Assembly: GCA_018067045.1 (NCBI GenBank)
Contig: JAGPVL010000015.1
Span: forward strand, 124,001-188,000
DNA: 64,000 nt
Reading direction: 5' to 3'
DNA from: Gammaproteobacteria bacterium
Lineage (GTDB): Bacteria > Pseudomonadota > Gammaproteobacteria > Pseudomonadales > Alcanivoracaceae
Shown: positions 57,031 through 64,000 of the stretch, piece by piece
Numbering within the stretch: position 1 is the stretch's first letter
Layout: every line of letters starts with the position of its first letter
Made by a program: the position numbers and the translations under genes
Notes under the pieces: generated by a model
What the model was told of the DNA's origin: nothing
Databases searched by the model: none
What the model saw: the letters and a program-made list of their open reading frames with translations, nothing else

Positions 57031-59003
57031 GCAGCGCCATTTCATTCAACAGACAGAATGCAACAATTAGACGCGCGGTACTGAGCGCGTTCTTGCTAGT
57101 CAGTAGCTCGCTGCTATTGAGCTGCGGCGGTGGCGGCAACGATTTGTTTAGTGGTTGTGCCGGTGGTTGTACGACCGCGGCGTCGCTGTTGAGTACGACT
57201 GAAGTAGAAGCTGTTGTCGCACGTGCCGCTACGGAGGCGGGTGCGCAGGGGGCGGCAGCAACCATCGCAGTAGTTGATCGCGTTGGTAATGTGCTTGCGG
57301 TTTATCAAATGGCTGGTGCGGCAACAAGTGTCACGATTACGTCACCCTATGCTCGCAATGGCGGCCTTGAAAACATTTCATTTATTCCTGCGACCTTAGC
57401 GGCGATTTCAAAAGCGGTTACTGGTGCCTACTTGTCTAGCGAAGGTAACGCTTTTACCACGCGTACAGCGGGTCAAATTGTCCAAGAGCATTTTAATCCC
57501 GGCGAAGATAACCAGCCCGGCGGCCCTTTGTTTGGTGTGCAGTTTTCCCAGCTTGCGTGTTCCGATCTCGTTAATGCATTTGGTAATGGTAGCTGGGGAC
57601 CGAAACGTACGCCGTTGGGTTTGAGCGCGGACCCTGGTGGAATGCCGCTGTATAAAGGCGGCGCCGTTGTCGGCGGAATAGGAGTGGTAATCGATAGCCG
57701 CTATAGTTTTGACGCAACGATTGCCGACATTGATCGCTCTTTAGATGAGGCCGTTGCAATTGTTGGGGCAGGGCGGTTAATGCCGCCTGAGAATCGACGA
57801 GCGGATCGCATTACCGTTGACGGCAAGCTATTTCGTTTCGCTGAGCCCGCGCCGATGTCTGCTGGAGCAGCTCTACCGTTGACGTCTATTGCAGGCGCTC
57901 TGACTAGTGTTGCCGGTTATTTTGATGCAGTAGGCGGCATACTCGGCGGCGTTGCTTTTGCGCAGCCGGCGTCGGGTATTCGTTTTGATAATGAAAATTT
58001 TTACCCTGGCGTGAACGCGTTTGTGTTGGTCGATGGCGCAGATACCCCTCGCTATCCGCCAACAGGCAGTGCGGAGCCATTGGGCTTGTCTGCCGTTGAA
58101 GCGCAAACGTTGGTGGCAGAAGCATTGTCTATCGCCAATGCGTCGCGTGCTCAGATTCGTATGCCGCTTGGCACGAGTGCACGTGTGACGGTAGCCGTGG
58201 TAGATGTAAACGGCGTGACGCTGGCGTTGGCACGTAATCAAGACGCGCCAGTGTTCGGTACCGACGTCGCGCTGCAGAAAGCTCGTACCGCCGCGTTTTA
58301 TTCGGGCAGCGACGCTGGCGCGGAACTGTTGGCGCTGCCACCGGCGAATTATCTCGGCCCCAGTCTTGTTGGTGGCGCTCCTGTTGTGGCGGCAACGTCT
58401 TCGATTGCCGATTACGTCACCGCATTACGTAATTTTCTCGGTCTGCCAAATGCATTGTCTGATGGGGCGTTTGCGTTTACTGATCGTGCCGGCGGAAATT
58501 TATCTCGACCCTATTATCCCGATGGACTGCAATCGTCAGTGCATGGCCCCTTATCGAAGCCCTTTTCAGCTTGGAGCCCGTTCTCAACGGGTCTTCAGCT
58601 AGATCTTGTCTATAACCAAGTGATTAATCATGTCGCGTTCGCGGCAGGGTTAGTGGCAACGGATGTCGCGACGGGGTGCAGTGGTATCAGCCGTGCGACG
58701 GCTGGCACAAACGTCGATCCGATTGCTAACGGCATTCAAATTTTTCCCGGCAGCGTACCGATTTATCGTGGCAATGTGCTGGTGGGCGGCATTGGAGTGT
58801 CAGGAGATGGCGTTGATCAAGATGACATGATTGCGTTTCTCGGTTTGCATAATGCCGGTGCTCGCTTAGGCACTATTAATAATGCGCCAGCAGCCATGCG
58901 GGCTAGCCAACTCTCTGCGTTAGGGGTGAAGTTGCGTTACGTTCAGTGCCCACAAACGCCATTTTTAAACAGCGATGCGCAGAGCGTTTGCCATGGTAAA
59001 TAA
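57027..59003 (+). CDS. Lipoprotein with two GlcG/HbpS-like domains
   Basis: 658 residues. Lipoprotein signal (AVLSAFLLVSSSLLLSC, Cys 33) and a GGGG linker. Two copies of a DUF336/GlcG-HbpS-like domain, interrupted by loops: first copy with ATIAVVDRVGNVLAVYQM and GGMPLYKGGAVVGGIGVVIDS plus DIDRSLDEAVAIVGA (about 50-255); second with VTVAVVDVNGVTLALARNQDAP, VALQKARTAAFYSG, GSVPIYRGNVLVGGIGVSGDG and DDMIAFLGLHNA (about 365-625). HbpS binds heme in Streptomyces; members elsewhere have unknown ligands. No CXXCH is present. Within this operon a role at the cell surface or in heme or substrate binding is inferred. Confidence 0.8.
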   Translation: MSSAISFNRQNATIRRAVLSAFLLVSSSLLLSCGGGGNDLFSGCAGGCTTAASLLSTTEVEAVVARAATEAGAQGAAATIAVVDRVGNVLAVYQMAGAATSVTITSPYARNGGLENISFIPATLAAISKAVTGAYLSSEGNAFTTRTAGQIVQEHFNPGEDNQPGGPLFGVQFSQLACSDLVNAFGNGSWGPKRTPLGLSADPGGMPLYKGGAVVGGIGVVIDSRYSFDATIADIDRSLDEAVAIVGAGRLMPPENRRADRITVDGKLFRFAEPAPMSAGAALPLTSIAGALTSVAGYFDAVGGILGGVAFAQPASGIRFDNENFYPGVNAFVLVDGADTPRYPPTGSAEPLGLSAVEAQTLVAEALSIANASRAQIRMPLGTSARVTVAVVDVNGVTLALARNQDAPVFGTDVALQKARTAAFYSGSDAGAELLALPPANYLGPSLVGGAPVVAATSSIADYVTALRNFLGLPNALSDGAFAFTDRAGGNLSRPYYPDGLQSSVHGPLSKPFSAWSPFSTGLQLDLVYNQVINHVAFAAGLVATDVATGCSGISRATAGTNVDPIANGIQIFPGSVPIYRGNVLVGGIGVSGDGVDQDDMIAFLGLHNAGARLGTINNAPAAMRASQLSALGVKLRYVQCPQTPFLNSDAQSVCHGK

Positions 59004-60756
59004 GGGCTGTCGTTGGCTGCATAGATTCTCGATCGCGTTTGCGCTGCTTTTTGCCGCCGAGCAGGTTGCTGCAGTCGTTGAGTGCGAGGATGCCGAACAC
59101 CTAGGGCGCAATCGTTTGCCCGGCAAGCAGATAGATACGTTATCGATAGGTGAGTGCGATAACCGTCGTTTGGCGCCGCCGCCGTTATTTCAAGACAGTC
59201 CCTTACAAGAAGTGCCTGATCGCTGGCGTATTGTTGATAGCTTGCCGGGATATCAGAACAGTCTATGGAATCCGTATCAGCGCAATGTACTCAAAGGCGA
59301 TAGGCCGCTTCACGATGAATGGTTTTTGTCGTTATCGGCCATTTCTGATTCGGTGGTTGAATGGCGCGATATTCCGACGCCGGTGGCGCCACAAAGTGGG
59401 GCAAGCGCTGCAGATGTTGACATCTTTGGTTCAGGTAATCAGGTCACCTATAACCAGAATTTTATTTTTGAATTGGCTTATCTTAAAGGCGACACCATTT
59501 TTCGTCCGCCGGATTATGAGTTTCGGTTTATTCCAGTCATTAATGTGAATCACACTGAAGTTGACGAGATTCGTGCACTGTATATCGATCCAAGAGACGG
59601 GGATACTCGTACCGATAGCCACCTCGGCATTCAAGGTGCATTTTTTGATTACCATATTCGTAATGTGTCAGATCGATTCGATTTCGACAGTATTCGCGTG
59701 GGAATTCAGCCCTTTAACGCAGATTTCCGCGGCTTCTTATTTCAAGACAATCAATTCGGCGTGCGCCTATTCGGCACGCGGGATAACAATATTATTCAGT
59801 ATAATTTGGCCTGGTTCCGACGTTTGGAGAAGGATACCAATAGCGGATTAAATGACGTCTCTGAAGCGCTACGTAAAGATGACGTCTTTGTCGCCAATTT
59901 ATATTGGGAAGACTTGTTTACTCGTGGTTTTGTTACGCAGGCGACGCTGTTGTATAACCGTAATCGTGAAGATGAGTTCTTCTACGATGACAACGGCTTT
60001 ATTGCACGACCGGCGTCGTTAGGTTTTGAGAGGCCCCGTGACTATGACGTTGCTTATGCGGGTCTCAATGGCGATGGTCATTTCGGTCGGTTGAACCTCA
60101 CCGCATCAGGGTATCTCGCTTACGGTGATGTTGATCCGGGACTTTTTTCACTGGAAGAAACAGACGTTCGGGCGGCTTTTCTTGCCGCCGAAGCTGGTTT
60201 TGATATGGATTGGATTCGTTGGCGAGTTTCGGCCGTTTATGCGTCTGGCGACAATGATCCCTATGACGATACCGAAACGGGTTTTGATGCGGTTTTTGAG
60301 AATCCAATTGTCGCCGGTGCTGATACCAGTTTTTGGATTCGTCAGGGGATCCCGCTGGTAGGTGGCGGCGGCGTCACGGTGTCTACGCGTAATGGGCTGT
60401 TGCCGAATTTGCGTTCGTCGAAAGAGCATGGCCAGTCCAATTTTACCAATCCGGGCTTACGGTTATTCGGCGTTGGTGCAGATTTGGATATTACGCCGTC
60501 TACGCGACTCTCCTTCAACGCAAATCATCTCTCGTTCGATCAAGTCGGCGTGCTGCAAGCGATACGTCAACAGGAAAATATTGACAATGAAATTGGCTGG
60601 GATATTTCTGCGGCGCTTATTTGGCGGCCCATGGAAATACAGAATGTTGTCTGCCGCCTATCGGCGGCGCGATTACTTCCCGGTGAGGGGTTCGACCAAC
60701 TGTTTGTTGATGAAAATCGATACTCGATATTAGCGAACCTGATACTGACTTACTGA
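58993..60756 (+). CDS. Outer-membrane beta-barrel protein of the electron-transfer operon
   Basis: 587 residues from ATG 58993 (or 593 from ATG 58975; both lie inside the end of the previous gene). Signal peptide (FSIAFALLFAAEQVAA). The mature protein is acidic and shows long runs of alternating residues typical of barrel strands (FRFIPVINVNHTEV, GVRLFGTRDNNIIQYNLAWFRRL, RLNLTASGYLAYGDV, WRVSAVYASGDND, RLSFNANHLSFDQVGVL), ending in NLILTY with an aromatic last residue, the outer-membrane sorting signal. No family recognised. Placed between two multiheme cytochrome genes it is the natural candidate for the porin that sheathes them. Overlaps the next start (TGATG). Confidence 0.75.
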   Translation: MVNKGCRWLHRFSIAFALLFAAEQVAAVVECEDAEHLGRNRLPGKQIDTLSIGECDNRRLAPPPLFQDSPLQEVPDRWRIVDSLPGYQNSLWNPYQRNVLKGDRPLHDEWFLSLSAISDSVVEWRDIPTPVAPQSGASAADVDIFGSGNQVTYNQNFIFELAYLKGDTIFRPPDYEFRFIPVINVNHTEVDEIRALYIDPRDGDTRTDSHLGIQGAFFDYHIRNVSDRFDFDSIRVGIQPFNADFRGFLFQDNQFGVRLFGTRDNNIIQYNLAWFRRLEKDTNSGLNDVSEALRKDDVFVANLYWEDLFTRGFVTQATLLYNRNREDEFFYDDNGFIARPASLGFERPRDYDVAYAGLNGDGHFGRLNLTASGYLAYGDVDPGLFSLEETDVRAAFLAAEAGFDMDWIRWRVSAVYASGDNDPYDDTETGFDAVFENPIVAGADTSFWIRQGIPLVGGGGVTVSTRNGLLPNLRSSKEHGQSNFTNPGLRLFGVGADLDITPSTRLSFNANHLSFDQVGVLQAIRQQENIDNEIGWDISAALIWRPMEIQNVVCRLSAARLLPGEGFDQLFVDENRYSILANLILTY

Positions 60757-63700
60757 TGCGCAAAAATATGACCATGTTGAGATTTCCGGTTGCTACTTTC
60801 GCCACACGTCTGTTCTTGTTGACGAGCGCGGCACTGTTAAGCGTGCTTTCGTTGAATGCGATAGCCAGTGAAGATTCCGAAGCGGTCGTGGTAGAAAATC
60901 GCGTTACCGCACCCAATGCGCCTTCGTGGCAAACACAAAAGGAAGCAGAGGCAAAAAGCGAAGGTTGTATTAGTTGCCATAGTGACAGTGATCAGAAAAC
61001 TATGCATGCCAACCCTGCCGTGGTACTGGGTTGCGTTGATTGTCATGGCGGCGACGCGACGATTATGCGTTCGTCAGACTTGCACGATCCCCATTCAAGC
61101 GAATATCGACAGCAACTGGAGGCCGCGCATGTGTTGCCGAATTTTCCCAGTGATTGGCATTTTCCCCATAGTGCTAACCCAAAGAACAGTTATACGCTGC
61201 TAAATCGTGAAGCCCCTGAGTTTGTTCGTTTTGTGAATCCATCCGATTATCGTGTTGTGCGTGAAGCGTGCGGCGCCTGCCATTTGCCGCAAATTTTGGC
61301 GGCTGAGCGGTCAATCATGGCAACCGGTGCGATGCTGTTAGGCGGTGCATCGTACAACAACGGTATTCTCCCTTATAAGCGTTACATTCTAGGCGAAGGT
61401 TATACAAGGGCTGGCGAACCTGCGGCGATCATTCCGTTGCAGCTACCGAACAAGAACATGGAAAGCCATGGCGTTTTATCAACACTGCAGCCTGTCCCGG
61501 CTTGGGAAACGATGAAGCCCGGTGATGTTTTTCGCGTTTTTGAAGACGGCGGCCGCAATATTAATAGTTTGTTTCCAGAAGTTGGCATTCCAGGTTCTCT
61601 AGGCCAAATACAGCGATTGGAAGAGCCGGGTCGTCCAGACATTAAGCAATCTAATCGAGGTCCTGGCACCGGCGGGCGTATTTCTGTACCGCTGATTAAC
61701 ATTACTAAAACACGATTAAATGATCCGTTGATGTGGTTCCTTGGAACAAACGATCAGCCTGGTGATTACCGCAGTTCGGGCTGTGCCTCCTGTCATGTCG
61801 TGTACGCAAACGATCGTGAGCCAAAGCACTCCGGGCCGTATGCGCAGTTTGGTCATTGGGGGCAGAGTGTCTCCAAAGATCCAACGATTGATAAAAAAGA
61901 GAAAGGGCATCCACTGCAGCACGCGTTTACTCGTGCGATTCCGACCAGTCAGTGCATGGTGTGCCATATGCATCAACCGAATATGTTTATGAATACCTAT
62001 CTCGGTTACACCATGTGGGATTACGAAGCGGACGCGCCACATATGTGGCCGGAGAAACAAAAGTACCCAACGGATAAAGAAATACGTGAAGTGAACGAAC
62101 GCAACCCAGAAGGCGCTGCGCCGAAAGGGAATTGGTCAGACCTCGAATTTTTATCTGATGTTTGGGAGTTGAACCCTGTTTTAACGGATACTCAATTTGC
62201 AGACTACCATGGGCATGGCTGGAATTTTCGCGCCATTTTCAAACGCGACCGTGAAGGCAACTTGCTCGATGCTGATGGTGAAATGGTGTCCGCAGAGGAC
62301 CCTGAAAAATTTAGTAAAGCGGTACACATGGCTTCGATTCATTTGGATGCCGGCATGCATTGCGTGGACTGTCACTTTAGCCAAGACAATCACGGAAACG
62401 GCCACATCTATGGGCAGGTCGCGGATGCGGTTGAGATTAATTGTCAGGATTGTCATGGCACCGCTGATGCCTACCCAACGTTAAAGCCTTCCGGTCCTGC
62501 CGCGCCACCGAAAAGTCGTGACCTTACTTTATTGCGTAACCCCGATGGGCAGCGCCGTTTTGAGTGGGTCAAAGGAGAACTCATTCAGCGTTCGCTGGTC
62601 ACGCCAGGGCTTGAGTGGAAGGTGAGTTTGGTAAAAGACTCGGTGGACCCGAGCAATGCTCATTACAATGCTAAGTCCGCACGAGCAAAGTTGATGAGTC
62701 GCGATACCGATGAATTCCACTATGGCTTAGATGTGGAGAAAGAACAGCGCGCTCATCAGGACGATGAGATTGAGTGTTATACCTGCCATACATCGTGGAC
62801 AACTGCATGCGGTGGCTGCCATCTGCCAATAGAAGCAAACTGGAAAACGGAGCGTCTTCATTACGAAGGCGGCAAGACTCGTAACTTTGCCACTTACAAC
62901 CCACAGGTCGCGCGCAACGAAATGTTTATGTTGGGTAAGCGTGGACCTATCAATGACGGTAAAATCGCGCCAACACGATCTACCTCTGCGTTAGTGTTGA
63001 GCTCAACCAACAGTAATCGTGAGCGAATTTATATTCAGCAGCCGCCTATTTCGGCGAGTGGATTTAGTTCACAGGCGTTTAATCCGCATTTTCCTCATAC
63101 CACACGTAAGACCGAAACCAAGACCTGCAGTGATTGTCATCTATCTAAGCAAAATGACAATAACGCTATTATGGCGCAGTTGCTCATGCTCGGCACAAAC
63201 TACATTAATTTTGTTGGCCGCTTTGCCTGGGTTGGCGGCGATGGTGGTGTGGCGGCAGTTGGGGTGACAGAGTGGGATGAGCCTCAAGCCGTTTATGGTA
63301 GTTATTTACAACGCTATGCTTACCCCGACTTTTATCAGCAGCACTTAGACCGTGATCGAGAATTGGAAACGGTGCATTCACACTCTGGCGGTAATGTGCG
63401 CTGCTTGCAGATGCGCGGCGAATATCTCTATGCGGCAGAGGGTAAAGACGGCTTCCGTGTTTACGATATCGCCAATATTGATAACAAGGGCTTTTCCCAG
63501 CGGATTGTTTCTGCGCCCTTTAGTCTGCTTGGGCAGGATAATCATGTTGCCAGCAAAAACGCGTCCTGTGTTGTGCTGCCAACCAATCAACCGATTGATC
63601 CAGTGCGCAATGAAGGCGAGCTGATGCGTGAGGTTAATCTCGAACAGCCATTCCATCCGCTGTATAACTACGCGCTGATAACCGATGAAGAAGAGGGGCT

Positions 63701-64000
63701 CATTGTTGTTAATGTGAATACTTTTGCCGACGGCGAGTTTCGTAACAATGATATTGAGCGCGCGTTAACCTGGAATCCTGACGGGGTTTTAAATGGTGCT
63801 CGCCATCTTTCTTTAGCGGGTTATTACGCGTTCGTGGCAACTCCTTCCGCATTGGTGGTGGTTAGTTTAGATGATCCGCTGGCGCCAAATGTTATCGCAA
63901 AAATTGCCATGGACGATGTGCGTGCTAGTGCCGTGCAGTTCCGCTATCTCATGGTGACCAGTGCTAGGGGACTTCAGGCTGTTGATATTACCAATCCGCA
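60756..64000 (+). CDS. Secreted decaheme cytochrome with LVIVD-type propeller (3' end missing)
   Basis: Open from ATG 60756 to the window edge, 1081 residues and no stop. Signal peptide (FATRLFLLTSAALLSVLSLNAIA, then SED). Ten CXXCH sites begin at about residues 71, 93, 172, 343, 400, 536, 563, 674, 685 and 791: CISCH, CVDCH, CGACH, CASCH, CMVCH, CVDCH, CQDCH, CYTCH, CGGCH and CSDCH. From about residue 870 the protein changes to repeats such as YLYAAEGKDGFRVYDIANI and LQAVDITNP, the LVIVD pattern of a beta-propeller. No lipobox. Likely the outer, surface-facing cytochrome of the conduit; homology to OmcA/MtrC is not visible in the sequence. Confidence 0.88.
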   Translation, partial: MRKNMTMLRFPVATFATRLFLLTSAALLSVLSLNAIASEDSEAVVVENRVTAPNAPSWQTQKEAEAKSEGCISCHSDSDQKTMHANPAVVLGCVDCHGGDATIMRSSDLHDPHSSEYRQQLEAAHVLPNFPSDWHFPHSANPKNSYTLLNREAPEFVRFVNPSDYRVVREACGACHLPQILAAERSIMATGAMLLGGASYNNGILPYKRYILGEGYTRAGEPAAIIPLQLPNKNMESHGVLSTLQPVPAWETMKPGDVFRVFEDGGRNINSLFPEVGIPGSLGQIQRLEEPGRPDIKQSNRGPGTGGRISVPLINITKTRLNDPLMWFLGTNDQPGDYRSSGCASCHVVYANDREPKHSGPYAQFGHWGQSVSKDPTIDKKEKGHPLQHAFTRAIPTSQCMVCHMHQPNMFMNTYLGYTMWDYEADAPHMWPEKQKYPTDKEIREVNERNPEGAAPKGNWSDLEFLSDVWELNPVLTDTQFADYHGHGWNFRAIFKRDREGNLLDADGEMVSAEDPEKFSKAVHMASIHLDAGMHCVDCHFSQDNHGNGHIYGQVADAVEINCQDCHGTADAYPTLKPSGPAAPPKSRDLTLLRNPDGQRRFEWVKGELIQRSLVTPGLEWKVSLVKDSVDPSNAHYNAKSARAKLMSRDTDEFHYGLDVEKEQRAHQDDEIECYTCHTSWTTACGGCHLPIEANWKTERLHYEGGKTRNFATYNPQVARNEMFMLGKRGPINDGKIAPTRSTSALVLSSTNSNRERIYIQQPPISASGFSSQAFNPHFPHTTRKTETKTCSDCHLSKQNDNNAIMAQLLMLGTNYINFVGRFAWVGGDGGVAAVGVTEWDEPQAVYGSYLQRYAYPDFYQQHLDRDRELETVHSHSGGNVRCLQMRGEYLYAAEGKDGFRVYDIANIDNKGFSQRIVSAPFSLLGQDNHVASKNASCVVLPTNQPIDPVRNEGELMREVNLEQPFHPLYNYALITDEEEGLIVVNVNTFADGEFRNNDIERALTWNPDGVLNGARHLSLAGYYAFVATPSALVVVSLDDPLAPNVIAKIAMDDVRASAVQFRYLMVTSARGLQAVDITNP

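Overview
The window is a gene-dense chromosomal segment of a marine-type gammaproteobacterium. The order ruvC-ruvA-ruvB-ybgC-tolQRAB-pal-cpoB-queE-queC-tRNA-Lys, then gcvR/bcp divergent from dapA-bamC-MBL-purC, then gntR-smc-zipA-ligA, is the order I know from Pseudomonas and its relatives (Pseudomonadales/Cellvibrionales/Oceanospirillales). I cannot place it more precisely. I saw no insertion sequence, prophage, integrase or CRISPR array.

Layout. 1-9023: end of yebC with its terminator, Holliday-junction genes ruvCAB, the Tol-Pal envelope system and two queuosine genes. 9166-9323: a tRNA-Lys(TTT) unit with promoter and terminator. 9383-16231: a six-gene, translationally coupled photolyase operon (DUF523/DUF1722, MerR-type regulator, phrB, flavin oxidoreductase, DUF1365, Cfa-like methyltransferase). 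It is preceded by a perfect TGTACA-N12-TGTACA repeat, which marks it as a probable light-response (class II LitR-like) unit. 16598-18591: ammonium transporter behind a near-perfect sigma-54 promoter, coupled to an unknown gene. 18795-24529: SH3 protein plus M48 lipoprotein, nadA, bepA, a TusA-like protein and an AI-2E family permease. 24538-31808: bcp/gcvR, dapA-bamC-MBL-purC, small lipoproteins and a YHYH lipoprotein. 31809-41363: a non-coding stretch with several DnaA-box-like sequences, a GntR regulator with two putative operators, cysZ, smc, zipA, ligA and a lytic transglycosylase-like lipoprotein. 41439-51763: conserved hypotheticals, yheU, mnmC, a hybrid sensor kinase and hrpB.

The most unusual part is 52030-64000, a tightly packed six-gene operon that runs off the right edge. 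It encodes in order: (1) a cytoplasmic FAD/NAD(P) reductase-like protein with two cyclic-nucleotide-binding domains and a four-cluster ferredoxin domain; (2) a membrane protein with two pairs of histidines, each 14 residues apart, as in diheme b-type cytochromes; (3) a protein with a cytoplasmic FHA domain, one membrane segment and a ten-CXXCH periplasmic cytochrome; (4) a lipoprotein with two GlcG/HbpS-like domains; (5) a probable outer-membrane beta-barrel; (6) a second ten-CXXCH cytochrome followed by an LVIVD-type propeller. Together these look like a trans-envelope electron conduit, analogous in layout to porin-cytochrome systems such as Mtr. It would be joined to NAD(P)H at the cytoplasmic end and carries two signalling-type input domains (cNMP and phospho-threonine). 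The direction of electron flow, the substrate and the control are inference; the domain content and gene coupling are read directly from the sequence.
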